NCBI GenBank assembly: GCA_050789255.1
Contig: JBOZRQ010000009.1
Span: 1 to 64,000, forward strand
Direction: 5' to 3'
DNA length: 64,000 bases
From: JBOZRQ01 sp050789255
Lineage (GTDB): Bacteria; Bacillota; Sulfobacillia; Symbiobacteriales; Symbiobacteriaceae
Made by a program: the position numbers and the translations under genes. Shown here piece after piece: positions 8,291 to 16,986 of this stretch. Position 1 is the first letter of the stretch. Each line of letters starts with the position of its first letter. The notes beneath the pieces are model-generated. The model saw only the letters and a program-made list of their open reading frames with translations, did no database searches and had not been told where the DNA came from.

Positions 8291-10958
8291 GTTCGTCTAC
8301 GCCTTTGAAGAGGGCAACGCAGGCATGAAGGCGCTCCTGGGCGGCAAGGGCGCCAACCTCGCCGAAATGACCGTCATCGGCCTTCCCGTGCCCCCCGGGT
8401 TCACCATCACCACGGAGGTCTGCCGGGCCTACTCCCATGCCAAGGAGCTGCCGGCTGGGGTCGGCGCCCAGGTCGACGCCGCCCTGGCAGCGTTGGAGGC
8501 CAAGGTCGGCAAGCGCTTCGGCGACCTGACCAGCCCGCTGCTGGTCTCGGTGCGCTCCGGCGCCCCGATCTCCATGCCCGGCATGATGGACACGATCCTC
8601 AACCTGGGCCTGAACGATGAAACCGTGCTCGCCCACGCCGCCAACACCAGCAACGAGCGCTTCGCCTGGGACTGCTACCGCCGCTTCATCGCCATGTTCA
8701 GCAACGTGGTGCTGGGCGTGCAGCTGCATAACTTCGAGCACGTGCTAGACAAGGCCAAGAAGGCCAAGGGCTACGCCCTCGACACCGACATGCAGCCCGC
8801 CGATCTGCAGGCGCTGGTCGCCGAGTACAAGGCACTCGTGCAGAAGCTGGCCGGGCGCCCCTTCCCCCAGGAGCCCCGGGAGCAGCTCTCCCTGGCGATC
8901 CGGGCGGTCTTCGAGTCCTGGAACAACCCCCGGGCCATCGTCTACCGCAAGATCAACAAGATCTCCGACGACCTGGGCACCGCGGTGAACGTCCAGTCGA
9001 TGGCCTTTGGCAACATGGGCATGGACTCGGCCACCGGCGTGGTCTTCACCCGCAACCCGAACTCGGGTGCCAAGGAGTTCTACGGCGAGTACCTTCCGAA
9101 TGCCCAGGGCGAGGATGTGGTCGCGGGCATTCGCACCCCGCACCCGATCGCCATCTTGAAAGATGAGATGCCGCAGGCCTACCAGCAGCTCTTCGACACC
9201 TGCGAGCTGCTGGAGAAGCACTACGGCGATATGCAGGACATCGAGTTCACCATTGAGCGCGGGCGGCTCTACATGCTGCAGTGCCGCGCCGGCAAGCGCA
9301 CCCCTGCCGCCGCCATCAAGATCTCGGTCGACCTGGTGAAGGAAGGCAAGATCAGCAAGGAGCAGGCGGTGCTGCGGGTCGAGTCCGGCCAGATCGACAA
9401 GATCCTGCACCGGGGCATCGACCCCAAGGCCAAGCTAGACGTGCTGGCCACCGGCCTGGCCGCCAGCCCCGGCGCCGCCTCGGGCATCTGCGTCTTCGAC
9501 CCCGACCGGGCCGATAAGCTGGTCGCCGCCGGCCAGAAGGTGGTGCTGGTGCGCCCTGAGACCTCGCCCGACGACATCCACGGCATTGTGGTCGCCCAGG
9601 GCATCCTGACCAGCCGTGGCGGCATGACCTCCCACGCCGCCATCGTCTCCCGAGGCATGGGCAAGCCCTGCGTCGTGGGCTGCGAGTCCATCCGCATCGA
9701 TTTAGAGGCCGGCACCTTCACGGTGAACGGCCGCACGGTCAAGGAAGGCGATCTCATTTCGGTGGATGGCTCCACCGGCAACGTGATCCTGGGCGCCGTC
9801 CCCCTGGTCGACCCGGAGCTCTCCCCCGAGTTCCGGGAGCTGCTGGGCTGGGCCGACGAGATTCGCACGCTGGGCGTGCGCGCCAACGCCGACAACCCGG
9901 CGGATGCCGCCAAGGCCCGCGAGTTCGGCGCCGAGGGCATCGGCCTCTGCCGCACGGAGCACATGTTTGGCCAGGGCGGCCATCACCCCGAGCGCATGGA
10001 GGTCGCCCGCGAGATGATCCTCGCCGAGGACGTGGAAGAGCGTGCTGCAGCGCTGGCAAGCCTGCTGGTAATGCAGCGCGAGGACTTCTACGCTATGTTC
10101 AAGGCGATGCAGCCGTACCCGGTCACCATCCGCCTGCTCGACCCGCCCCTGCACGAGTTCCTGCCCAACGAGGAGGACCTGGCCATTGAGGTCGCCCTGC
10201 TGAAGGAGCGCGGCGTGGGCGGCCGGGAGCTGATGCTCAAGGAGCACCTGCTGCGCAAGGTCCGGGCGCTCTCCGAGGTCAACCCGATGCTCGGCTTCCG
10301 GGGCTGCCGTCTGGGCATGATCTTCCCGGACATCTACGAGATGCAGATTCAGGCCATCTTCGAGGCGGCCGCCCAGTGCAATAAGGAGGGCGTGAAGGTC
10401 GAGCCCGAGGTCATGCACCCGCTGGTGGGGCATGTGAACGAGCTCAAGACGCTGGGGGAGATGACCGACCGGATCGCCTCTCAGGTGATGACCGACACCG
10501 GCACCTCCTTTAAGTACCTGACCGGCACCATGATCGAGGTGCCCCGTGCGGCCCTCACCGCCGACGAGATCGCGGAGCACGCTCAGTTCTTCTCCTTCGG
10601 CACCAACGACCTGACCCAGACCACCTTCGGCTACAGCCGTGACGATGCGGAGGGCAAGTTCCTCGCTCAGTACGTGGAGCGCAAGATCCTGCCCGAGAAC
10701 CCCTTCGTCACGATCGACCGCAGCGGCGTGGGCAAGCTGGTGAAGATGGCCTGCGAGCTGGGCCGCCAGGCCCGGCCAGAGATCAAGCTGGGCATCTGCG
10801 GCGAGCACGGCGGCGACCCGAGCTCGATCGAGTTCTGCCACCAGGTGGGCCTGAGCTATGTCTCCTGCTCGCCTTACCGGGTCCCGGTGGCCCGCATCGC
10901 TGCCGCCCAGGCGGCGGCCCGGGCCAAGGGCGCCAAGGCTACGTCCAGCACCGTGTAA
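8283..10958 (+). CDS. ppdK: Pyruvate, phosphate dikinase
   Basis: PPDK interconverts pyruvate, ATP and phosphate with PEP, AMP and pyrophosphate in the cytoplasm. The 891-residue protein has the expected domains in order. The N-terminal ATP-grasp region runs from GGKGANLAEMTVIGLPVPPGF. The swivelling phosphohistidine domain has GGMTSHAAIVSRGMGKPCVVG, with catalytic His451 and regulatory Thr449. The C-terminal PEP-binding barrel has GFRGCRLG, FSFGTNDLTQ and GICGEHGGDP. The GTG start overlaps the regulator gene. The intact threonine two residues before the histidine fits control by the neighbouring DUF299 protein. A terminator follows the stop. Confidence 0.97.
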   Translation: MTKFVYAFEEGNAGMKALLGGKGANLAEMTVIGLPVPPGFTITTEVCRAYSHAKELPAGVGAQVDAALAALEAKVGKRFGDLTSPLLVSVRSGAPISMPGMMDTILNLGLNDETVLAHAANTSNERFAWDCYRRFIAMFSNVVLGVQLHNFEHVLDKAKKAKGYALDTDMQPADLQALVAEYKALVQKLAGRPFPQEPREQLSLAIRAVFESWNNPRAIVYRKINKISDDLGTAVNVQSMAFGNMGMDSATGVVFTRNPNSGAKEFYGEYLPNAQGEDVVAGIRTPHPIAILKDEMPQAYQQLFDTCELLEKHYGDMQDIEFTIERGRLYMLQCRAGKRTPAAAIKISVDLVKEGKISKEQAVLRVESGQIDKILHRGIDPKAKLDVLATGLAASPGAASGICVFDPDRADKLVAAGQKVVLVRPETSPDDIHGIVVAQGILTSRGGMTSHAAIVSRGMGKPCVVGCESIRIDLEAGTFTVNGRTVKEGDLISVDGSTGNVILGAVPLVDPELSPEFRELLGWADEIRTLGVRANADNPADAAKAREFGAEGIGLCRTEHMFGQGGHHPERMEVAREMILAEDVEERAAALASLLVMQREDFYAMFKAMQPYPVTIRLLDPPLHEFLPNEEDLAIEVALLKERGVGGRELMLKEHLLRKVRALSEVNPMLGFRGCRLGMIFPDIYEMQIQAIFEAAAQCNKEGVKVEPEVMHPLVGHVNELKTLGEMTDRIASQVMTDTGTSFKYLTGTMIEVPRAALTADEIAEHAQFFSFGTNDLTQTTFGYSRDDAEGKFLAQYVERKILPENPFVTIDRSGVGKLVKMACELGRQARPEIKLGICGEHGGDPSSIEFCHQVGLSYVSCSPYRVPVARIAAAQAAARAKGAKATSSTV

Positions 10959-10971
10959 TCGGGCTTTCATC

Positions 10972-11002
10972 GGACCGGGGGCGTGGCTCTCGGTCCTTTC
11001 CT
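10972..11002 (+). terminator. Terminator after ppdK
   Basis: GGACCG (10972-10977) pairs with CGGTCC (10991-10996) around a G-rich loop and is followed by TTTCCTTTT. Confidence 0.65.
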
Positions 11003-11101
11003 TTTGCCGAGGGCTTATTGAACACGCTTCCAAAATAAGGAAGGTTGCGACTGTGCTTGGCGAGAATGAATGGACACTCCAATATCTAGGGGGGTTCATT
11101 C

Positions 11102-12220
11102 TTGGCGCACAGCGGATGGCTGTCGATCGTACGGCGGTGGGCCACACGTCCCGCAGTAGTTGGGGTGGCACTCATGCTGCTCTTCATGTCGTCGGCGTAC
11201 TACGCAGTGGCGTCCAGCAGCACGGAGATCTCGGCTTGCGTCAGCAAGACCAACGGTTCGGTCTACAACGTGTCCGTGGGAATCCCGAAGTCGTGCAAGA
11301 GCGGTGACACCCAGATCTCCTGGAACCAGGAGGGCGCCGCCGGGCCGCAGGGGCCCGCCGGACCCGCTGGACCGTCTGGGCCCCAGGGCGCCACGGGCCT
11401 GCAGGGACCTGCCGGACCCCAGGGTGAGATGGGCTTACAGGGACCTGCCGGCCCCGCCGGCGCCCAGGGCGATCCCGGGCCTGCCGGACCCGCCGGCGCC
11501 CAGGGCGATCCCGGGCCTGCCGGACCTGTCGGCCCGATGGGTCCTGAGGGGCCGATGGGACCGGCCGGACTGATGGGACCCGAAGGTCCGATGGGCCCCG
11601 CTGGCCCCGTGGGGGCCGATGGACCGATGGGTCCGGCCGGGCCGCAGGGCCCCGCTGGTCCGCAGGGTCCGCAGGGGATTCAGGGCCCGCAAGGCCTGCA
11701 GGGCCCGCAAGGTCCGCAAGGCCCTGCCGGCTCGGGGATCGCCGGGGTGGGCGTCTTCGCAGGGTCCATCAACAACATCGCGGGTAACAGCTCCGACTAC
11801 GTGTTTGTCGGGCCTACAGCCCAGGTGACCACCACGGCCGGCCAGCGCCTGGTCGGAGCGGCTCAGGCGCCCCTGGGACTGACGTCCGGCACCCAGCAGG
11901 ACATGCGGTACGGCCTGTGCTACCAGCCCACGTCGGGTGGGACGCTGATCAACTTCGCGGGATTCGCCTACTCCATCGGGCAGATCAACACACAGCGGCA
12001 ATCGTGGGCGGCCACCGCTTCTGTCACTCCGGGCGCCGGCACCTGGAACGTGGGGTTCTGCGTCATGAACACGGGATCGGGCGCCATTGGCAACGTTGAC
12101 TACGTGAACGGCTGGGTGATGGTCGTCAACGTCGGCTCGACGACCTCCTCGCTCAGCAGCACCTCTGTGATGGGAACCGCGGCGCCCCCCGCCGCCGTCG
12201 ACAACATCCAGGGGCGGTAA
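11102..12220 (+). CDS. Collagen-like triple-helix repeat protein
   Basis: This 372-residue protein has an N-terminal membrane or signal segment (about 20-38, AVVGVALMLLFMSSAYYAVA). A short Cys-containing region follows (ACVSKTNGSVYNVSVG, SCKSGDTQISWN). Next come 44 uninterrupted Gly-X-Y triplets (about residues 78-209) and a globular C-terminal domain of about 160 residues. Pro is frequent at X and Ala, Gln or Met at Y, as in bacterial collagens. The layout resembles BclA-type exosporium or cell-surface collagens, where the C-terminal domain trimerises; assignment to spores is inference. The start is TTG with GGGGGG upstream. It is flanked by terminators on both sides, so it is probably transcribed alone. 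Confidence 0.88.
   Translation: MAHSGWLSIVRRWATRPAVVGVALMLLFMSSAYYAVASSSTEISACVSKTNGSVYNVSVGIPKSCKSGDTQISWNQEGAAGPQGPAGPAGPSGPQGATGLQGPAGPQGEMGLQGPAGPAGAQGDPGPAGPAGAQGDPGPAGPVGPMGPEGPMGPAGLMGPEGPMGPAGPVGADGPMGPAGPQGPAGPQGPQGIQGPQGLQGPQGPQGPAGSGIAGVGVFAGSINNIAGNSSDYVFVGPTAQVTTTAGQRLVGAAQAPLGLTSGTQQDMRYGLCYQPTSGGTLINFAGFAYSIGQINTQRQSWAATASVTPGAGTWNVGFCVMNTGSGAIGNVDYVNGWVMVVNVGSTTSSLSSTSVMGTAAPPAAVDNIQGR
11333..11728 (+). repeat. DNA encoding 44 Gly-X-Y triplets, with an internal 36-base duplication
   Basis: A 9-base periodicity begins with GG at each codon triplet. A 12-residue unit, GPAGPAGAQGDP, occurs twice in tandem with nearly identical DNA, suggesting recent expansion by slippage or unequal crossing-over. 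Confidence 0.85.
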
Positions 12221-12229
12221 GTGACACGA

Positions 12230-12260
12230 AAGTGGCTCCCAGCACGGCTGGGAGCCACTT
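12230..12260. terminator. Perfect 14-bp hairpin between convergent genes
   Basis: AAGTGGCTCCCAGC is followed by the loop ACG and its exact complement. It sits 9 bases after the collagen-like stop and 3 bases before the stop of the convergent thioesterase gene, so it may serve both. Neither side has a long T run. Confidence 0.65.
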
Positions 12261-12263
12261 GCC

Positions 12264-12770
12264 TTACGCCTGACCCTGGCTGCCCCCGGGCTTTAGAAGA
12301 ATGCAGGTGGTGGTGGCGTGGGCGAGGACGTTGCCCTCCCCGTCCCGCACCGTGGCCTCGGAGATGGCGGTGCGGCCGCCCAGGTGAATCACCCGGCCCT
12401 CACAGACGACCTCGCCGGTGGCCACCGTAATTGGGCGGGCGAAGTTCACCTTGAACTCAAGGGTGGTGTATGCGGCCCCGGCCGGCAGCATGGTCTGGAT
12501 GGCGCAGCCCATCACCGTATCGCACAGGGTGGCCGTGATGCCTCCGTGCACCGTGCCCATGGGGTTGTAGTGATACTCCCCGGGCTGCATCCGGAAGCTC
12601 ACGTGGCCGGGCTCCAGAATATCCGGCAGAAAGCCCACCAGCGCAGCGATGGGCGGGGGCGGCAACTCTCCGGCCTTCAGTGCCTGCATGAACTCCAGGC
12701 CGGTCATTTGCCGGGCGGCCTTCAGGTTGATGGCGGGATCCTCCCAGGTAACCGTACGAACGCGCTCCAT
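12264..12770 (-). CDS. PaaI-type hotdog-fold thioesterase
   Basis: This 168-residue member of the PaaI/4HBT hotdog superfamily hydrolyses acyl-CoA thioesters in most characterised relatives. The signature MGTVHGGITATLCDTVMGCAIQT (helix and catalytic region, about 73-95) is followed by TTLEFKVNFARPIT and EGRVIHLGGRTAISEATVRD strands. The N-terminus, ending MTGLEFMQALKAGELPPPPIAALVGF, is typical of the subgroup with a helical lead-in. The substrate is unknown. It lies 64 bases downstream of the TetR gene on the same strand but has its own copy of the palindromic operator at 12793-12808, so it is probably repressed by that regulator. Confidence 0.87.
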   Translation of the reverse strand: MERVRTVTWEDPAINLKAARQMTGLEFMQALKAGELPPPPIAALVGFLPDILEPGHVSFRMQPGEYHYNPMGTVHGGITATLCDTVMGCAIQTMLPAGAAYTTLEFKVNFARPITVATGEVVCEGRVIHLGGRTAISEATVRDGEGNVLAHATTTCILLKPGGSQGQA

Positions 12771-12792
12771 TTCAGCAATCCTCCTCTAAATG

Positions 12793-12808
12793 GGACCGAT
12801 CGGTCTCT
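12793..12808 (-). promoter_or_regulatory. Palindromic operator upstream of the thioesterase
   Basis: GGGACCGATCGGTCTC, 22 bases before the thioesterase start, is a near-perfect inverted repeat. It differs at only two positions from the site before the TetR gene (13447-13462). Both sites are followed on the plus strand by TTTTA, which on the transcribed strand forms an AT-rich -10-like region just upstream. It is the candidate TetR binding site. Confidence 0.7.
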
Positions 12809-12834
12809 TTTATCTTCCAAGAAGGGCCGTGCGG

Positions 12835-13428
12835 TCAGGCCCGCACGGCGCTTTCCAGGTACCAGTCCAGGTGGGTCAAAACGTGCTGCATTTGAGCCCC
12901 GTCCGGGTGCAGGCGAGCCATGAGCACAGCGCCCTCCATGGCAGCGAAGAGCGTGCTGGCCAAGGCAGCCGGATCGGTCTCGGCTCTGATCTCTCCCCGC
13001 TCGATGCCCCGGTGCACGATGCGGGTCACCATGGCGATCCAGTCATCCATGCCCTTGCGGGCTCGCTCGGCGAGGCGGGGATCGGTGTCGTCAGCCTCCA
13101 CCGCCGTGTTCAGGATGGGGCAGCCGCCCGGCACGACGTGGTCGGCCGCGACCTCCCGGTGTACCTCTAAAATCGCCTTCAGCCGGTCCACGGCGTTGCG
13201 GTGAGAGTGAACGGCGGCCTCGAACCGCTCTGCCAGGGCGGACATGTTGTGGTCGAAGGCCACGAGTGACAGCTCTTCCTTGCTGCCGAAGTGCCGATAA
13301 ATGCCGCCCTTCTCCAGACCCGTGGCCTCCATAATGGCGGACAGAGAGACCCCGGCGTAGCCTCGGCGGTTGAACAGGGGGGCAGCCCGGGCGACGATCA
13401 TCTCGCGCGTCCGCTCACCTTTGGACAT
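12835..13428 (-). CDS. TetR/AcrR family transcriptional regulator
   Basis: This one-component repressor of about 197 residues has an N-terminal HTH: TREMIVARAAPLFNRRGYAG is followed by the recognition region SLSAIMEATGLEKGGIYRHF. The C-terminal ligand-binding domain contains HVVPGGCPILNTAVEADDTDP and resembles regulators of the TetR_C_33/YxaF type. The ligand is unknown. The ATG at 13428 (10 bases after GGAG) is chosen; a GTG at 13437 is an alternative. The palindrome at 13447-13462 immediately upstream indicates autoregulation, and its near-copy before the thioesterase suggests a small regulon including fatty-acyl or aryl-CoA metabolism. Confidence 0.92.
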   Translation of the reverse strand: MSKGERTREMIVARAAPLFNRRGYAGVSLSAIMEATGLEKGGIYRHFGSKEELSLVAFDHNMSALAERFEAAVHSHRNAVDRLKAILEVHREVAADHVVPGGCPILNTAVEADDTDPRLAERARKGMDDWIAMVTRIVHRGIERGEIRAETDPAALASTLFAAMEGAVLMARLHPDGAQMQHVLTHLDWYLESAVRA

Positions 13429-13446
13429 TCCTTCCACACTCCATTC

Positions 13447-13472
13447 GAGACCGTTCGGTCTCTTTTACTATA
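13447..13472 (-). promoter_or_regulatory. Operator and -10 region of the TetR gene
   Basis: GAGACCG-TT-CGGTCTC (13447-13462) is a 7-bp perfect inverted repeat. On the minus strand TATAGT (13467-13472) lies just upstream and TTGCTT sits 17 bases further up, giving a plausible promoter whose start point would fall in the operator. Confidence 0.7.
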
Positions 13473-13785
13473 TCCGCATTCCTATGCCAAAGCAAGTCGA
13501 ATTTCCCGTACCAGTTGCCCCGCACAAAGCGTCATTGAATGAGAAGCAACCTTTCTGGTCCATAATGGGACTACGTCAACCACCTTAAGGGGGCCGACCG
13601 TCCCTGGTGATCACATAGGGCGCGGACCCGAAACTTCGTGATGTAGGTCACATACGGCAGGAATCAGTTTGCACGTGTAGAAATCAGAAAAACGCAATCC
13701 TCGCTGTGAAATACCCCACCATGCTGTTCGCGGGCGTGTGGGTGTCAACAGGAGGTTTTCTTCTGCTAATCAGGGGTGGTGATCG
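13473..13785. other. Intergenic region between tetR and dnaG
   Basis: This divergent intergenic space holds the tetR promoter at its left edge. The right edge has the dnaG ribosome-binding region (CAGGGGTGG before GTG). I see no credible gene, strong hairpin or repeat here. The dnaG promoter must lie in this space but no hexamer pair with good spacing stood out. Confidence 0.5.
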
Positions 13786-15657
13786 GTGGCCCGCTTCGAC
13801 GACGCTTTCAAGGACGAGGTTCGCGCTCAGAACGATATCGTCGATGTGATCTCGTCTTACCTGAAGCTTGAGCGGCGCGGCGACCGGTACATCGGGCTCT
13901 GCCCGTTCCATGGCGAAAAGACCCCGTCATTTAACGTGATCCCCCACATGCAGATCTACCACTGCTTCGGCTGCAAGGCCACGGGCGACGTCTTCAAGTT
14001 TGTCCAGGAGCGCGAGCACATGAGCTTCTTCGAGGCGCTGGTGCACCTGGCCAAGCGGGCCCGCATTCCCCTGCCCAGGGAAGAGCGGACCCCCGAAGAG
14101 GAGAAGGCCTACCGGGAGAGGCGGGCGCTCTATGACGCCCTGGACCTCGCCGCACGCTTCTTTCAGCACCAGCTCAGTACCGAGGCGGGCAGACCCGCCA
14201 TGGAGTACCTGCTGAGCCGGGGACTGACCGAGGCCACCATCCGGGAGTTCCGGCTCGGGTGGGCGCCCGGGCACGGAGCGTTGTTCCGGAGCCTGGCGAA
14301 CCGCTTCAGCCCTGACATTCAGCAGAAGGCCGGGCTGATCATGCCCCGCCGTGAGGGCAGCGGTTACATGGATGCCTTCTTTGAGCGTGTCATGTTCCCA
14401 ATCACCGACCTGCGTGGCCGTGTGATCGGATTTGGCGGGCGAATTCTGCAGGGAAATGCGCCGAAATACAAGAACACTGCAGAAACGCCCCTGTTCTCCA
14501 AACGGCAAAGCCTGTTCGGCATATCGACCGCCCTGGAGACCATTCGAACCAAGAACCAGGCGATCCTCGTAGAAGGTTACATGGACGTGATCATGCCGCA
14601 CCAGGTGGGCATCAAGAACGTGGTCGCCCCCCTGGGCACCGCCCTGACCGACGAGCAGTGCAAGGAACTGCGCCGGCAGGCAGAGCAGGTGATCGTAGGC
14701 TTCGACTCTGACACGGCAGGCCAAATGGCCACGCTGCGGGGGCTCGAAAAGCTCTACGACACCGGCTGCGACGTGCGCATCCTCCGCCTGCCCGACGGCA
14801 AGGACCCCGACGAGTTCATCCAAGCCCAGGGGGTTGCAGCCTTCCAAAAATGCATCGACGAAGCCATACCCCTGGTGGAATTTAAGATCCGGCTGGCCAT
14901 GAACAAGGGCGCGGGAAACTCGCCCGAGGATAAGGCCAAGGCGCTGGAGGCGGTGGCCAGGGTTCTGGCCGATCTGAAGAACGATCTGCTCCGCGAAGAG
15001 TACGTCCACCGGGTGGCCAACGAACTCGCCGCCTCCCCTGTGGATGTCCCCGAACTGAAGCGGGCGATCGATCGCCAAATGAATCGCCTTCTGCGGCAAG
15101 GCTTCCAGCATAACCAGCCCGATTCCAGGAATAATATGAGAGTCTCGGGGTTATCTGAATCCCAGCCGGTCCCGGCGGTCGAAGGGCCAGGCCGTGCTCC
15201 AACCGGTGCACGTCCCCGCCCGGGTGCGCCGCAGTCTCCGGTCTGGGCGGCCGAACGGGCCTTGCTCCTGCGGCTGCTGCACGACCCCGGGCTTGCCCCT
15301 CGCATCGCTGGCAACCTTGGTTCCCCTGCGTTTGAAGACCCGATTCATCAGGCCATCTACGAGGCAGCGGCTCCGCTATGTGCCCAGGGTTTCGGCGGCT
15401 CACTCGTGGCCAAGTTGCTCGATGTCCTCGCTGACCCTGAAAACCGCCTCGTCCTGACCGAAATGGCAGCGGTACCGCTGGTATCTGCCGATTCGGAAAA
15501 GGAAGCGGCGGACTGCATCGAGAAGATAATGAAGCATAGAGATTCGAGGAGACTCGACGAATTGCAAAACCTGATTAATTTGGGACGTGCGTCCCTGGAG
15601 GAACTTCAAGAGTACCGTACGTTGCAGCAGAAGCTCAAACCGTGGCGGAAATCCTAG
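13786..15657 (+). CDS. dnaG: DNA primase
   Basis: DnaG synthesises RNA primers for lagging-strand replication and docks on the replicative helicase. The 623-residue protein has the N-terminal CHC2 zinc finger (CPFHGEKTPSF, then YHCFGCKATGD). The catalytic TOPRIM core includes VEGYMDVI, APLGTALT and FDSDTAGQMA. A C-terminal helicase-binding region follows after a Pro/Arg/Gly-rich linker at about 455-480. The GTG start is preceded by a G-rich Shine-Dalgarno sequence. It ends 26 bases before the preferred rpoD start and overlaps the longer rpoD frame, the classic dnaG-rpoD pairing. Confidence 0.97.
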   Translation: MARFDDAFKDEVRAQNDIVDVISSYLKLERRGDRYIGLCPFHGEKTPSFNVIPHMQIYHCFGCKATGDVFKFVQEREHMSFFEALVHLAKRARIPLPREERTPEEEKAYRERRALYDALDLAARFFQHQLSTEAGRPAMEYLLSRGLTEATIREFRLGWAPGHGALFRSLANRFSPDIQQKAGLIMPRREGSGYMDAFFERVMFPITDLRGRVIGFGGRILQGNAPKYKNTAETPLFSKRQSLFGISTALETIRTKNQAILVEGYMDVIMPHQVGIKNVVAPLGTALTDEQCKELRRQAEQVIVGFDSDTAGQMATLRGLEKLYDTGCDVRILRLPDGKDPDEFIQAQGVAAFQKCIDEAIPLVEFKIRLAMNKGAGNSPEDKAKALEAVARVLADLKNDLLREEYVHRVANELAASPVDVPELKRAIDRQMNRLLRQGFQHNQPDSRNNMRVSGLSESQPVPAVEGPGRAPTGARPRPGAPQSPVWAAERALLLRLLHDPGLAPRIAGNLGSPAFEDPIHQAIYEAAAPLCAQGFGGSLVAKLLDVLADPENRLVLTEMAAVPLVSADSEKEAADCIEKIMKHRDSRRLDELQNLINLGRASLEELQEYRTLQQKLKPWRKS

Positions 15658-15683
15658 GGCTTGCGGAGAGGGGGGGAGTCATC

Positions 15684-16817
15684 GTGGAAACCAAGGATCA
15701 GAAGGTGGAAAACGCTAAGGAGCTCGTCAAGGACCTGGTCGTCAAGGGCAAGCGCAAGGGTATGCTCAGCTACAGTGAGGTGGCTGACAGCCTGCAGGGG
15801 CTTGAGCTGAACGCCGACCAAATGGATGAAATATTCGAGGCGTTGGCTGACGCCGGCATCGATGTCGTCGGGGACCGCGGCGAGGCTGCGGCCGAAGAAG
15901 AGGACACAGCGGCTGTGCTCGAGGACGACAACGACCCCGGCATAGAAGAAGAAGAGGTCGAGATTGATCTCTCTGTGCCTGAAGGGATCGCCATCGATGA
16001 CCCGGTCCGCATGTACCTCAAGGAGATTGGCCGTGTGCCGCTGCTCTCCGCTGAGGACGAGGTGGAACTGGCCAAGCGCATCGAGAACGGCGACGAGGAG
16101 GCCAAGCGGCGCCTGGCCGAGGCCAACCTCCGCCTGGTGGTCAGCATCGCCAAGCGCTACGTCGGGCGCGGCATGCTCTTCCTGGACCTGATCCAGGAGG
16201 GCAACCTGGGCCTGATCAAGGCGGTTGAGAAGTTCGACTACCGCAAGGGCTATAAGTTCTCCACCTATGCGACTTGGTGGATCCGTCAGGCCATAACCCG
16301 TGCGATTGCCGACCAGGCCCGCACCATCCGTATCCCGGTGCACATGGTCGAAACGATCAACAAGCTGATTCGTGTCACCCGCCAGCTGCTCCAGGAGCTG
16401 GGCCGTGAGCCCCTCCCGGAGGAGATCGCAGGCGTCATGGAGATCTCGGTGGACCGGGTGCGTGAAATTCAGAAGATCGCTCAGGAGCCCGTCTCCCTGG
16501 AAACGCCCATCGGTGAGGAAGAGGATTCCCACCTCGGCGACTTCATCGAGGACCAGGACGCCCCGGCGCCCGCCGAGGCCGCCTCGTTCCTGCTGCTGAA
16601 GGAGCAGCTCGAAGAGGTCCTGGAGACCCTCACCCCCCGTGAGGAGAAGGTGCTCCGGCTCCGCTTCGGTCTCGACGACGGCCGTGCCCGCACCCTCGAA
16701 GAGGTGGGCCACGTCTTCGGCGTCACCCGTGAGCGCATCCGCCAGATTGAGGCGAAGGCCCTCCGCAAGCTGCGCCACCCGAGCCGCAGCAAGAAGCTGA
16801 AGGATTATCTCGACTAA
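15684..16817 (+). CDS. rpoD: Primary RNA polymerase sigma factor (SigA/RpoD)
   Basis: This housekeeping sigma-70 factor directs RNA polymerase to -35/-10 promoters. The 377-residue protein has region 1.1 (about 1-80), an acidic linker, region 1.2 (DPVRMYLKEIGRVPLLS) and region 2 with LRLVVSIAKRYVGRGM and YATWWIRQAITRAIADQ. Region 3 and region 4.2, with the HTH VFGVTRERIRQIEAKALRKL, follow. The GTG at 15684 is favoured because GGGGGGAG lies 5 bases upstream. The longer frame to 15642 begins inside dnaG and adds 14 atypical residues. A second, shorter RpoD-like factor is encoded at 46702-47613. Confidence 0.96.
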   Translation: METKDQKVENAKELVKDLVVKGKRKGMLSYSEVADSLQGLELNADQMDEIFEALADAGIDVVGDRGEAAAEEEDTAAVLEDDNDPGIEEEEVEIDLSVPEGIAIDDPVRMYLKEIGRVPLLSAEDEVELAKRIENGDEEAKRRLAEANLRLVVSIAKRYVGRGMLFLDLIQEGNLGLIKAVEKFDYRKGYKFSTYATWWIRQAITRAIADQARTIRIPVHMVETINKLIRVTRQLLQELGREPLPEEIAGVMEISVDRVREIQKIAQEPVSLETPIGEEEDSHLGDFIEDQDAPAPAEAASFLLLKEQLEEVLETLTPREEKVLRLRFGLDDGRARTLEEVGHVFGVTRERIRQIEAKALRKLRHPSRSKKLKDYLD

Positions 16818-16825
16818 TGAACAAA

Positions 16826-16859
16826 GTCGGGGGGAGGTGGAGCGCCACCTCCCCCCGAC
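16826..16859 (+). terminator. Hairpin directly after rpoD
   Basis: GTCGGGGGGAGGTGG pairs perfectly over 15 bp with CCACCTCCCCCCGAC around a 4-base loop. There is no T run, so it could be a 3'-end stabiliser or processing hairpin rather than a canonical terminator. Confidence 0.6.
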
Positions 16860-16951
16860 ACCCCCCACGCCTCCAGCCGTCCCCGTCGCCAATCGTGGCG
16901 CACATGTCGCCACGACCGGCTCTGCTCCCGGTCAAATATAGTTACTCGTAG

Positions 16952-16981
16952 CCCGCTGGCCGTCTGGTCAGCGGGGTTTTT
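16952..16981 (+). terminator. Rho-independent terminator between rpoD and the convergent gene
   Basis: CCCGCTGGCC and GGTCAGCGGG form a 10-bp stem (one G-T pair) with a GTCT loop, followed by TTTTT. It ends the dnaG-rpoD transcript. Confidence 0.85.
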
Positions 16982-16986
16982 CGTTC

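Noticed and set aside
9702..11171. 489-codon minus-strand frame opposite ppdK
   Set aside because: Runs through ppdK, its terminator and the collagen-like promoter region; composition is that of an antisense shadow.
11333..11728. Regular short repeats that might suggest a CRISPR or satellite
   Set aside because: The 9-base periodicity is explained fully by Gly-X-Y codons in an open reading frame; there are no spacers.
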